64,000 nucleotides of DNA from Mesorhizobium sp. M8A.F.Ca.ET.218.01.1.1 (lineage in GTDB: Bacteria > Pseudomonadota > Alphaproteobacteria > Rhizobiales > Rhizobiaceae): contig NZ_SRUZ01000006.1 of NCBI RefSeq assembly GCF_004791165.1, positions 450,456 to 514,455 of the forward strand, read 5' to 3'. The notes under the pieces are model-generated. The model did no database searches. It had not been told where the DNA came from and was given only the letters and a program-made list of their open reading frames with translations. The position numbers and the translations under genes were made by a program. This document shows, one piece after another, positions 1 through 7,909 of this stretch; positions within the stretch are counted from its first letter, which is position 1; every line of letters starts with the position of its first letter.

Positions 1-972
1 CAGGAATTCGACGGCGCCGGCCGCTTGACGCTTCAGCGCGAGACCGAGCGGCACCAGAGCGCCCGCCCAGAACGCGATACCGGCGCCATGCACGAAAACC
101 AGCGGCCGTGTCAGCCATTGCGGCTCGGCCGCACTTGCGTGGCCGCTTGCGGCAAGTGCCGCGCCCACACCCGCCAGCCCGGCAAGGGCAAGTGGCCTGG
201 CAGCCGCGCGCGGTGCGGCCAGCGACACCAGGCCAAGTCCCAGCGCTATCAGGGCGATCAGCACCGTCCAGCCGAAACTGGTCCCAAGACCGGTGCGCCA
301 GACAACCGGCTGCGCCAGATGGGAGAGCGGCGCGCCGAGCGCATCGAGGCCTTGCAAGCCCAGCGACAGCGGCGCCGCCACCAGTCCGCACAGGATCGCC
401 CCGGCAACAAAGCGCTGACCGGCACGGCCATCCCCGGCCAGCCAGGCAAGGGCGAAAGCGCCGCCAATGCCGAAGAAAAGACCTGCATAGAGAAGGACCT
501 TGCCGATCCAGATCGCTGACCGCAGCGGCCAGTCGATCGCTTCGGAGACGTCCGGCGGCTCGCTTGGCGCACCTATGGAAAACAAGAGCGAGCCGCCGAC
601 CGGATGGCCGTCGGCGGAAATGACACGCCAGCTCAGCACATGCGTGCCCGATTTGAGCGCCCGCGGATTGTCGATCTCGACCGTCTGCTCGCTGAGGCGG
701 AAGGATGTCAGCGCAACCGGCGTGCCGTCGGGCCTCACCAGCGTCAGCACCAGCGGCGAGACCGGCTCGCTGAAGGTCAGCGAGAACCGCGCCGGCGCCT
801 GTGCCAGCACGGCGCCGTCGGCCGGGTCGGTCTTGATCAGCGCCGCATGGGCAAGGGCCTGGCTTGTCGAGGCCATGACGATGAACGCGATGACCATCGC
901 GAAAAGCCAACAGGGCCAGCCGAATCGCTTGCTGGTCGTTGCGGGCCTTTGAAGTGGGGATCTCTCGTTCAT
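1..972 (-). CDS. CopC-CopD fusion copper resistance protein (partial, C-terminus outside window)
   Basis: The frame is open from an ATG at 972 to the left edge, so 324 residues are visible and the C-terminus is missing. An N-terminal signal/anchor (about residues 17-41, hydrophobic, ending ALA) is followed by a mature N-terminal His42 and a CopC domain with the features HAALIKTDPADG, LTFSEPV and ADGHPVGG. Such an N-terminal His and HxxP-type His bind Cu(II) in CopC. From about residue 150 the protein becomes a chain of membrane helices typical of CopD. Fused CopC-CopD proteins are known copper importers/handlers in the inner membrane with a periplasmic CopC head. It is the last gene of a minus-strand run after YcnI (54-bp gap). 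The family call is firm; the direction of copper movement is inferred. Confidence 0.88.
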   Translation of the reverse strand, partial: MNERSPLQRPATTSKRFGWPCWLFAMVIAFIVMASTSQALAHAALIKTDPADGAVLAQAPARFSLTFSEPVSPLVLTLVRPDGTPVALTSFRLSEQTVEIDNPRALKSGTHVLSWRVISADGHPVGGSLLFSIGAPSEPPDVSEAIDWPLRSAIWIGKVLLYAGLFFGIGGAFALAWLAGDGRAGQRFVAGAILCGLVAAPLSLGLQGLDALGAPLSHLAQPVVWRTGLGTSFGWTVLIALIALGLGLVSLAAPRAAARPLALAGLAGVGAALAASGHASAAEPQWLTRPLVFVHGAGIAFWAGALVPLGLALKRQAAGAVEFL

Positions 973-1026
973 GCTGTCGCCATGGAATTGGCGGCGCACC
1001 TTGCCGACAGGCGCGCCGCCAGAAAA

Positions 1027-1545
1027 TCATTTCTTCGGCGTGAGCTTGATGCCGGGCGCCGGGTTCTCAAGCGCGTCCTCATCCTGTCCGGCCGCCGGAA
1101 CCTCTATCCAGCGGGCGGCGGCATCGCCGCATTCCTGCACCACCGGGAAGTAGAGTTTCCGGCCGGCGGGCAAATCCGCCGTCAGCGTCGCCCGGAAGAC
1201 GAACTCGTCGTAGAATTCATCCGGCAGATTGCCGCCGCTCCAGTCGATTTCCTTCACCCCGTCGGCCACCGCCTGGCCGTAGAGCTGGTACGACTTCTCG
1301 TACTTGCCCTTCTTGGTCTGCAGCGTCCAGCCAGGCTTGGGCATCGGCTTGACCGCGATCACCCCTTCCGGAATCTGCACGCGTACGGCGGTCGTCGCCT
1401 TGCCGTCGCAACCATGCGGCACGCGCAGCACTGCCTTGTAGGTCGAGCCGACCGCCGCCTCCTGGGTCTCGAGCGTGATGTGCGCGAAGGCGGCATTTGT
1501 CCCCAGCACGAGAAACGCGCCGGCCGCCAAAAGATATCTGTTCAT
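1027..1545 (-). CDS. YcnI/DUF1775-family periplasmic copper-binding protein
   Basis: 172 residues with a Sec signal peptide (MNRYLLAAGAFLVLGTNAAFA) and predicted cleavage just before His22 (HITLE). The mature N-terminal His fits the mono-histidine Cu(II) brace described for Bacillus YcnI. The body carries the DUF1775 pattern: VGSTYKAVLRVPHGC, then the PKPGWTL region and a C-terminal PVVQECG. The ATG at 1545 has an AGAGGGA ribosome site six bases upstream. It sits between the PCuAC chaperone and CopC-CopD on the same strand, the usual neighbourhood for YcnI. A role in periplasmic copper capture and delivery is inferred from family and context. Confidence 0.9.
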   Translation of the reverse strand: MNRYLLAAGAFLVLGTNAAFAHITLETQEAAVGSTYKAVLRVPHGCDGKATTAVRVQIPEGVIAVKPMPKPGWTLQTKKGKYEKSYQLYGQAVADGVKEIDWSGGNLPDEFYDEFVFRATLTADLPAGRKLYFPVVQECGDAAARWIEVPAAGQDEDALENPAPGIKLTPKK

Positions 1546-1592
1546 GATGGTCCCTCTGATGTCGAAATTGGTGGATCGGCACGATCACACGA

Positions 1593-2135
1593 TCAATTGG
1601 CGTGGTCGTCCATGCCACCCATTTCGCCCATGCCCTCGACGGCGAACTCGACGCTGACCTTACCGGCCTTCTCGAAGGTCAGTGTCGCGGCGAATTTTTC
1701 GCCCTGCTTGGGTTGCCGCTTCAGGCCGATGAACATCAGGTGATAGCCTCCGGGCGCGAGCGCCACCTTGCCGCCTGCCGGGATTTCCAAGCCACCGTCC
1801 ACTGGCCGCATGGTCATGACGCCGTCCTTGACCCCCATTTGATGCAGCTCGGCCTTTTCGGAGACGTCGGAGGTAATCGACAGCAACCGGTCCGGCGTGC
1901 TGCCATTGTTGGTGATGGTGAAATAGCCGCCGGCCACCTTGGCGCCGGTCGGCGTGGCACGCGACCACGGATGCCCGATCTCGAGATCACCGAGTTTGAA
2001 TTCATGCGCTAGGACAGTCTGGACGCCGCCGAGCATGATCACGAAAGCCAGGGCGGCAACGCCGAAACGTTCCTGGACGCGAGACAGAATGCGGCTGAAC
2101 AAAGTGCCCACCGCGAGAGGGAAAGAATGGGACAT
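1593..2135 (-). CDS. PCuAC-family periplasmic copper chaperone
   Basis: 180 residues from the ATG at 2135, chosen because GGAG lies seven bases upstream; a longer reading to 2225 would add an unlikely Arg/Ser-rich leader. A hydrophobic signal segment (about residues 25-43) ends VLAHEF. The Cu(I) ligand signature of PCuAC is complete: LHQM, MTMRP, and GGYHLMFIGL about 20 residues later. A Met/His-rich tail (MGEMGGMDDH) could add Cu(I) affinity. PCuAC proteins deliver Cu(I) to the CuA/CuB sites of cytochrome c oxidase. The gene is flanked by the DUF2946 gene and YcnI, forming one minus-strand cluster. Confidence 0.92.
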   Translation of the reverse strand: MSHSFPLAVGTLFSRILSRVQERFGVAALAFVIMLGGVQTVLAHEFKLGDLEIGHPWSRATPTGAKVAGGYFTITNNGSTPDRLLSITSDVSEKAELHQMGVKDGVMTMRPVDGGLEIPAGGKVALAPGGYHLMFIGLKRQPKQGEKFAATLTFEKAGKVSVEFAVEGMGEMGGMDDHAN

Positions 2136-2231
2136 GGTTGCTCCATGACGTGGTGATCGCGCCGTCGCCGGTCGCGAATGGTTTTGATCTTGGATGAGTA
2201 CGCTCGCGAAAGGTTCCGCAAGCAAGCAGGC

Positions 2232-2636
2232 TCAACCCGCCAGCGGCGGCGCGCGCGGGTTCGACGGGAAGCGTTCGCGGGCGAAGTCGAGATGCGTGGC
2301 CGCCGGGAAGACAAAGGCGACGGTCTCGAAGGAAAAGGACGCAAGTGCAAGCCCGGCATCGGGCGGCGGCGCATAGGCCGGCGAAAACATGCTGCAGCCA
2401 AGTGTGCAGCAGGCCGGCAGGTGGGACGGATGCTGGTCGCCGCCGGGAAGCTGGGAGGCGCCGTCGTGGGTACAGATGACGTTGCCGAAGGCGTCGAGCT
2501 GCGCGGCACTCGACACGGTGCTGAAGGCGAACGCACCAAGTGTCGACTGGAGCAACAGCAAATAGGCCGCGACAAGCGCGACCGGAATGCTCCACCGTCT
2601 CCCCGGGCCGATCAAGCCATCTGCCTCTTCAAACAA
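2232..2636 (-). CDS. DUF2946-type small secreted/membrane protein of the copper cluster
   Basis: 134 residues. One hydrophobic N-terminal segment (about residues 17-40, including YLLLLQSTLGAFAF) is followed by a Cys/His cluster (NVICTHDG, HPSHLPACCTLGCSMF), which is the pattern of DUF2946 proteins found beside copper chaperones. The Cys/His/Met cluster suggests metal contact, but no activity is known. It is the first gene of the four-gene minus-strand copper run; the 72-bp gap to the GntR gene must hold the promoter if the cluster is an operon. The start codon is the weakest part of the call, since a shorter internal start is possible. Confidence 0.72.
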   Translation of the reverse strand: MFEEADGLIGPGRRWSIPVALVAAYLLLLQSTLGAFAFSTVSSAAQLDAFGNVICTHDGASQLPGGDQHPSHLPACCTLGCSMFSPAYAPPPDAGLALASFSFETVAFVFPAATHLDFARERFPSNPRAPPLAG

Positions 2637-2708
2637 TCGATGACGATACCTAGCACGGCCGAGACAGGTCGAAAATCGCCAATTCGCTGCTGCGGCAACG
2701 CGGCAGGA

Positions 2709-3611
2709 TCAGCTCTTTTGGGGTTGCCGGCTTTCCGGGATCGAGGTCAGCAATGTCTGGCGTGCCGACTTCAGATGCTTGCGGCAGGCTGCATCGACCT
2801 TGCCGAGGTCGCGCGACTTGAGTGCCTCGATATAGAATAGATGCTCGCCGATCGCGACTTCGTTGCGCTCGCGTTCCTGCGCCTTGTTCCACTGGTAATG
2901 GTAATGGAAGATCATGGCGATGACGTCGTAGAAATCAACGATGAAGCGGTTGTGCGATGCGCGATGGATGAGCCGGTGGAAGCGCTCGTCCAGCTCCGAG
3001 AACTCATTGAAGCGCGTTGCGATCTCGCGCGCCAGAGCGCGGTGTTCCTCCTCCAGCCGGTCGAGATCCCCCCAGACCGGACTATCCCGCGGCAGCGCGG
3101 TGAACGCGGCGGCCGAGCGCAATTCGAATATCTCGCGGATCTCGGTCAGTTCCAGCGCGAAGGCGCGTGTAAAACCTTTCAGCACCCAATGGCTGTTGCG
3201 GCGTTTCTCGATCAGGCCGAAACGGGAGAAGCGGATCAGGAACTCGCGCACGCTGGTGGTGCCGACACCGATCTCACGCGCCAGTTCGAGCTCGTTGATC
3301 TGCATGCCGGCCTCGGCGCCGCCGGCAAGCAGCCTCCGCATGAACGACCGCTCGATGATCTCGGCCAGTGTGTCGGTCTCTTCCTCGGGGAAGAAATCGT
3401 CGGGATGCGGGTCGCGCAGCACCGTCTTGGCGCGCTTGTTCCAGGCGATCAGCCCGGTTTCCTCCATACGCGCCAGGATGCTGCGCACGGTCGTGCGGCT
3501 GACGCCGAGCAGCGCGCCCAGCTCGGGTTCCGACGGCAGGCTGCGCGTCTCGTCGAGCAGCCTGAGGCACCGGTTGTAGGCATCCTTGTAGACGTTGTTG
3601 CTCTTCGACAT
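2709..3611 (-). CDS. GntR-family regulator with two winged-HTH domains and an FCD ligand domain
   Basis: About 300 residues. The first DNA-binding domain has LPSEPELGALLGVSRTTVRS and a second, independent one follows about 60 residues later (INELELAREIGVGTTSVREF). An FCD-type helical ligand domain comes after, with ELRSAAAF, ELDERFHRLIHRAS and a late HxxxAR-like HLKSARQ. Most FCD regulators have one wHTH of about 230 residues in total, so this is an extended form. The start is uncertain: ATG 3611 is used, but TTG 3659 has a better ribosome site (GGGAAGA). It is transcribed away from the UxaA-family gene and most likely controls it through the inverted repeat at 3747-3777. Confidence 0.85.
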   Translation of the reverse strand: MSKSNNVYKDAYNRCLRLLDETRSLPSEPELGALLGVSRTTVRSILARMEETGLIAWNKRAKTVLRDPHPDDFFPEEETDTLAEIIERSFMRRLLAGGAEAGMQINELELAREIGVGTTSVREFLIRFSRFGLIEKRRNSHWVLKGFTRAFALELTEIREIFELRSAAAFTALPRDSPVWGDLDRLEEEHRALAREIATRFNEFSELDERFHRLIHRASHNRFIVDFYDVIAMIFHYHYQWNKAQERERNEVAIGEHLFYIEALKSRDLGKVDAACRKHLKSARQTLLTSIPESRQPQKS

Positions 3612-3746
3612 CCCTGACCCATTCATCCCCGCGCTTGCGGCGGCCGGCTTGAAGCGCAATATGATCTTCCCAGGACCCTGAAAGCAGGAATCGCTTTCAC
3701 TGGGCCAGGCTCATTGTTTCCAGCGCCACCAAGGGCCGACCCGAGC

Positions 3747-3785
3747 GAAAAAACAATTGACGCAAAACTGTTTTTTCACGATAAA
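3747..3785 (+). promoter_or_regulatory. Promoter and candidate operator of the UxaA-family gene
   Basis: GAAAAAACA (3747-3755) and TGTTTTTTC (3769-3777) form a perfect 9-bp inverted repeat with a 13-bp spacer. A possible -35 (TTGACG, 3757-3762) and -10 (GATAAA, 3780-3785) are 17 bp apart, so a bound repressor would cover the promoter. The stretch AACTGTTTTTTNNNGATAAA (3766-3785) recurs at 6668-6687 before the ABC operon. The divergent GntR gene is the natural candidate for the binding protein. Confidence 0.6.
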
Positions 3786-3848
3786 AGACATTATCTCTTA
3801 ACAGGCGCGTGTCAATCCGCGCATCCCAGGATCACCCAGGAAACGCCC

Positions 3849-5354
3849 GTGAACGCCTCGAACACCATTCTTCTATCTCCCGCCGACAATGTCGCCGTTG
3901 CCAATGGCCGTATCGAGATCGGCACCACGCTGCCGGGCGGCGCGCTCGCTGCCGCCGTCATCGAGCCTGGCCACAAGGTGGCGATCAAGCCGATCGCCGC
4001 GGGTGAAGCCGTGGTCAAATACGCCCAGGCGATCGGCCGCGCCACACAGGACATCGCGCCGGGCGAGCACGTCCATTCGCACAATCTGGTTTTCGAGGCC
4101 GGCCGGCTGCCGGTGGTGCCGCCGAGCGAAGCCGAGCACGCAACCGAAGCTGACCGCGCCCGCACTTTCATGGGCTATCGCCGAGCCGATGGCCGCGCCG
4201 GCACGCGCAACTTCATCGGCATCATCGCCAGCGTCAATTGTTCGGCCACCGTCTGCCATTCGATCGCCGACACGGCCAACAGGACCTTGCTGCCGAAATA
4301 TCCCGGCATCGATGGCTTCGTGCCGATCGTCCATGGCCAGGGTTGTGGCATGAGCGGTACCGGCGACGGCATGATGGTGCTGCACCGGACCTTGGCCGGC
4401 TATGCCCGCCATCCGAATTTCGGCGGCGTGCTGATGGTCGGCCTCGGCTGCGAGGTCAACCAGCTCACCCTCTACGGCCAGAAGGGTGCCGCCGCCGGCA
4501 AGCGCCACTTCAACATCCAGGATGCCGGCGGGTCGCGCAAATCGGTGGAAAAGGCGATGGGCGTGCTGGCCGAGATATCAGAGGAAGTCGGCCAGTTGAA
4601 GCGCGAGCCGATTCCGGTCAGCGAGATCGTCGTCGGCCTGCAATGCGGCGGCTCCGACGGCATGTCTGGCATCACGGCCAATCCGGCGCTGGGCGCGGCG
4701 GTCGACATTCTCGCTGGCGTCGGCGGCATCGGCATCCTCTCCGAGACGACGGAGATTTATGGCGCCGAGCATCTGCTCGCCTATCGTGCGGCGACGCCCG
4801 AGGTCGCCAAGAAGCTCGATGGCTATGTGAAATGGTGGGAAGATCACGTCGCCAAGCATGGCGCCTCGATCGACAACAACCCCTCGCCCGGCAACAAGCG
4901 CGGCGGCCTCACCACCATCCTGGAAAAGTCGCTCGGTGCCGTCGCCAAGGGCGGCCAGACGCCGCTCAACGGCGTGTTCGGCTACGCCGAGAAGGTCACC
5001 GGCAACGGGCTGGTGTTCATGGACACGCCCGGTTACGACCCGGTCTCGGCCACGGGACAGGTCGCGGGCGGCGCCAATGTCATCGTCTTCACCACCGGCC
5101 GCGGCTCCTGCTTCGGCTGCCGGCCGACACCCTCGATCAAGGTCGCCACCAACTCGACCATGTATCACCAGATGGAAGAGGACATGGACGTCAATTGCGG
5201 CGTCATCGCCTCCGGCGAAAAGACCATCGCCGGCATGGGCCGCGAGATCTTCGAACTCATCGTCGAGACGGCTTCGGGCCGCAAGACCAAGAGCGAGGAT
5301 TTCGGCTATGGCGACAACGAGTTCGTGCCCTGGCATCTCGGCGCGACACTCTGA
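3849..5354 (+). CDS. UxaA-family altronate/sugar-acid dehydratase
   Basis: 501 residues, full length for the UxaA (altronate/galactarate dehydratase) family. The GTG at 3849 is taken as start because AGGA lies eight bases upstream. An N-terminal SAF-type domain (about residues 1-100) precedes the catalytic domain, with RADGRAGTRNF, HGQGCGMSG, GLGCEVN, LQCGGSDGMSGITANP and GRGSCFGCRPTPSIKVATN. The conserved Cys/His residues fit the iron-dependent active site of this family, which dehydrates aldonic or aldaric acids to 2-keto-3-deoxy acids in the cytoplasm. It starts a plus-strand run with an aldo/keto reductase 63 bp downstream. The exact substrate (D-altronate is typical) is inferred. Confidence 0.9.
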   Translation: MNASNTILLSPADNVAVANGRIEIGTTLPGGALAAAVIEPGHKVAIKPIAAGEAVVKYAQAIGRATQDIAPGEHVHSHNLVFEAGRLPVVPPSEAEHATEADRARTFMGYRRADGRAGTRNFIGIIASVNCSATVCHSIADTANRTLLPKYPGIDGFVPIVHGQGCGMSGTGDGMMVLHRTLAGYARHPNFGGVLMVGLGCEVNQLTLYGQKGAAAGKRHFNIQDAGGSRKSVEKAMGVLAEISEEVGQLKREPIPVSEIVVGLQCGGSDGMSGITANPALGAAVDILAGVGGIGILSETTEIYGAEHLLAYRAATPEVAKKLDGYVKWWEDHVAKHGASIDNNPSPGNKRGGLTTILEKSLGAVAKGGQTPLNGVFGYAEKVTGNGLVFMDTPGYDPVSATGQVAGGANVIVFTTGRGSCFGCRPTPSIKVATNSTMYHQMEEDMDVNCGVIASGEKTIAGMGREIFELIVETASGRKTKSEDFGYGDNEFVPWHLGATL

Positions 5355-5417
5355 AATTCAAGCAATATCTGATAAACTTGCCGGGCTGGACAACGGCCGG
5401 GAACGGGGAGGTTGTGC

Positions 5418-6416
5418 ATGGAAAGACGCCGCATCGGCCAGACAGCGCTGGAGGTCACAGAGATCAGCTTTGGCGGCGCCGCGATCGGCGGCCTCTACCG
5501 CGCCTGTTCGCGCGAGGCGGCGATGGAAACGCTGCAAGGCGCCTGGGAGGCGGGCTTGCGCTATTTCGACACCGCGCCCTTCTACGGCTTCGGCCTGTCG
5601 GAGCGTCGCTTCGGCGGCTTCCTGCGCTACAAGCCACGCGATTCCTACGTGCTTTCGACCAAGGTCGGCCGCCTGTTCCGCCCGGTGCCGGAAGACCAGG
5701 TTCCCGACCACTCCTATGTCGATCCGCTGCCCTTCGCGCTGGATTACGACTATTCCTATGACGGCATCATGCGGTCGGTAGACTTCAGCTATGCGCGCCT
5801 CGGGCTAAACAGGATAGACATCCTGTATGTGCACGACATCGGCGTCTACACGCATGGTGTGGAGAAGACCAAGCTGCATTTCCGCCAGCTGATGGATGGC
5901 GGGCTCAAGGCGCTTGAGGAGTTGAAGCGGGCCGGTACGATTTCCGCCTATGGGCTCGGCGTCAACGAAGTCCCAATCTGCCTTGACGTGATGCGCCGGG
6001 CGCCGCTCGACTGCGTCCTGCTCGCCAGCCGTTATTCCTTGCTCGACCGCAGCGCGGAAGCCGAACTGCTGCCCCTGTGCCGTGCGCAACAGACGTCGCT
6101 GGTGATCGGTGGCGTTTTCAACTCGGGCATATTGGCGACCGGGCCGGTGCAAGGCGCCCATTTCGACTATCAGCCCGCCAGCCACGATGTGCTCGACCGT
6201 GTCGACGCCATGGAGAAGATCGCCGGCGAAGGCGGTTATCCGCTGCCGGCGGCCGCGTTCCAGTTTCCCTTGCACGAGCCAGCCGTCGCCACCGTGCTGA
6301 CCGGCACGGCAAAATTGGCGAACCTGACGCGCAACCTCGAACTGCTCGATATCGACGTGCCGGAGACGGAATATGCCAAGTATCGTCCCTACACGGTGGT
6401 GCAGGAACTGGCTTGA
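5418..6416 (+). CDS. Aldo/keto reductase, aldose 1-dehydrogenase-like
   Basis: 332 residues from the ATG at 5418 (GGGAGG six bases upstream). The aldo/keto-reductase catalytic tetrad is visible: Asp and Tyr in YFDTAPFYGFGLSER, Lys in VLSTKVGR, His in ILYVHDIG. The sequence around PDHSYVDPLPFALDYDYSYD is typical of the subgroup with D-threo-aldose 1-dehydrogenase, L-fucose/L-galactose dehydrogenase and pyridoxal 4-dehydrogenase, which oxidise a sugar at C1 to its lactone. Placement after a sugar-acid dehydratase and before a sugar importer supports a C1 oxidation step in a non-phosphorylative pathway. The actual sugar is not determined by sequence. Confidence 0.85.
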   Translation: MERRRIGQTALEVTEISFGGAAIGGLYRACSREAAMETLQGAWEAGLRYFDTAPFYGFGLSERRFGGFLRYKPRDSYVLSTKVGRLFRPVPEDQVPDHSYVDPLPFALDYDYSYDGIMRSVDFSYARLGLNRIDILYVHDIGVYTHGVEKTKLHFRQLMDGGLKALEELKRAGTISAYGLGVNEVPICLDVMRRAPLDCVLLASRYSLLDRSAEAELLPLCRAQQTSLVIGGVFNSGILATGPVQGAHFDYQPASHDVLDRVDAMEKIAGEGGYPLPAAAFQFPLHEPAVATVLTGTAKLANLTRNLELLDIDVPETEYAKYRPYTVVQELA

Positions 6417-6488
6417 GGCCCCGTACTTCGCGATGTCCATAGGGTCAGGGGCCGACTTCACAATGTCGCGATCCAGAAAAGAACGAAC

Positions 6489-6687
6489 ATTCCATATTGA
6501 CTGACATATGGAATTAATATTCCATACGTTCTCGGAACGGAAACGGGAGCGCCTGACTACGACAAGGGAAGGAGCCGCGCTGGTAGGCGAGGCATTGTCA
6601 GGCCTTTGGAGGACTGACTGGAAACACCGCTTGCATCGGCTGGATCGATGCACTATCAAAACAGTGCAACTGTTTTTTATTGATAAA
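6489..6687 (+). promoter_or_regulatory. Promoter region of the hexose ABC operon with two distinct palindromes
   Basis: The 338-bp gap 6417-6754 contains no credible gene. TATGGAAT (6507-6514) and ATTCCATA (6519-6526) form a perfect 8-4-8 inverted repeat, with an additional ATTCCATA half-site at 6489-6496. Further down, AAAACAGT (6658-6665) and ACTGTTTT (6669-6676) form a perfect 8-3-8 repeat, which overlaps a copy of the AACTGTTTTTTNNNGATAAA element also seen at 3766-3785. Two different regulators may therefore converge on this promoter. Confidence 0.6.
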
Positions 6688-6754
6688 GTTCCGTTTGGGC
6701 CACGCCTATCCGAACGGAGCTAAACCTTCACCAGGCGACTTAGGGAGGAACCTA

Positions 6755-7750
6755 ATGAAATTCGTGACCAGCCTTCTCAACCGCCGCGCTTTCGTGGCCC
6801 TGGCAGCAGCGTCGATGCTTGCCGGCGCGATGCATTCCGCGCCCGCCTCGGCGGCCGACGTGACCATTCCGATCATCGTCAAGGATACGACCTCTTTCTA
6901 CTGGCAGATCGTTCTGGCCGGCGCCCGCAAGGCCGGCAAGGATCTCGGCGTCAATGTGCCGGAGCTCGGCGCCCAGGCTGAAACCGACGTCAACGGCCAG
7001 ATCTCGATCCTCGAAAACGCCGTCGCCAGCAACCCGGCCGCCGTCGTCATCTCGCCGACCGAGTTCAAGGCGCTCGGCAAGCCGATCGACGAGGCGGCCT
7101 CCAAGGTCAAGGTCATCGGCATCGACTCTGGCGCCGACTCCAAGGCCTTCACCTCCTTCCTGACCACCGACAACGTCCAGGGCGGCCGCGTCGCCGCTGA
7201 CGGTCTCGCCGCCGCCATCGGTGCCGCCAATGGGGGCAAGGTGGAAGGCAAGGTCGCGCTGATCACGGCGCTTCCCGGCGCTGGTTCGCTCGAGCAGCGC
7301 AAGCAAGGCTTCATCGAACAGATCAAGGCCAAGTATCCGGGCCTCGAGCTTATCGCCGACAAATACGCCGACGGTCAGGCCACCACCGGCCTCAACATCG
7401 CCACCGACCTGATCACCGCTAATCCCGACCTCAAGGGCATCTTTGCCTCCAATCTGATCATGGCGCAGGGCGTCGGCCAGGCGATCGCCGAGAACAACCT
7501 TGCCGGCAAGGTCGGGCTGATCGGCTTCGACAGCGACGAGAAGCTGATCAAGTTCTTGAATGATGGCGTCATCTCCGGCCTCGTCGTCCAGGACCCGTAC
7601 CGGATGGGCTACGACGGCATCAAGACCGCACTCGCCGCGTCGAAGGGCGAGAAGGTCGAGGCGAATGTCGACACCGGCGCGAACCTCGTTACCAAGGCCA
7701 ATATGAAGGATCCCAAGATCGACGCGCTGCTCAACCCGAAGCTCAAATAA
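6755..7750 (+). CDS. Periplasmic sugar-binding protein of an RbsB/XylF-type ABC importer
   Basis: 331 residues from the ATG at 6755, with a strong ribosome site (AGGGAGGAA). A Sec signal peptide (RRAFVALAAASMLAGAM...PASA) is followed by a type I periplasmic-binding fold: VTIPIIVKDTTSFYWQIVLAGARKAG, VVISPTEFKALGKPIDEA, VIGIDSGAD and GLIGFDSDEKLIKFL. This is the pattern of ribose/galactose/allose-type receptors that close on a monosaccharide and dock on the permease. It is the first gene of the binding protein-ATPase-permease operon. A perfect hairpin after its stop (7768-7795) probably keeps its transcript more abundant than the downstream genes. Confidence 0.9.
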   Translation: MKFVTSLLNRRAFVALAAASMLAGAMHSAPASAADVTIPIIVKDTTSFYWQIVLAGARKAGKDLGVNVPELGAQAETDVNGQISILENAVASNPAAVVISPTEFKALGKPIDEAASKVKVIGIDSGADSKAFTSFLTTDNVQGGRVAADGLAAAIGAANGGKVEGKVALITALPGAGSLEQRKQGFIEQIKAKYPGLELIADKYADGQATTGLNIATDLITANPDLKGIFASNLIMAQGVGQAIAENNLAGKVGLIGFDSDEKLIKFLNDGVISGLVVQDPYRMGYDGIKTALAASKGEKVEANVDTGANLVTKANMKDPKIDALLNPKLK

Positions 7751-7767
7751 GCAGCGTCGCGACAATC

Positions 7768-7795
7768 GTTTCCGGGGCGGCGTCGCCCCGGAAAC
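7768..7795 (+). terminator. Intergenic hairpin after the sugar-binding protein gene
   Basis: A perfect 12-bp stem (7768-7779 with 7784-7795, core CCGGGGCG) closes a 4-nt GCGT loop. No T-run follows, so it looks like a processing/stability hairpin or partial terminator between the binding protein gene and the ATPase gene rather than a full stop. Confidence 0.6.
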
Positions 7796-7909
7796 ATCCA
7801 TCGGACGATTTGGAAATTCGCCTGCGTGCTTTAGGCTCCGCCTTCAAGATGCGTGTTCAAGACGCATCGCTGCGTACCCAACGATTGAGACCAATCTGGG
7901 AGGATTGTT

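Noticed and set aside
6508..6723. Small plus-strand frame in the hexose operon promoter region
   Set aside because: It overlaps both palindromes, has no ribosome site and no recognisable sequence, so the region is better explained as regulatory.
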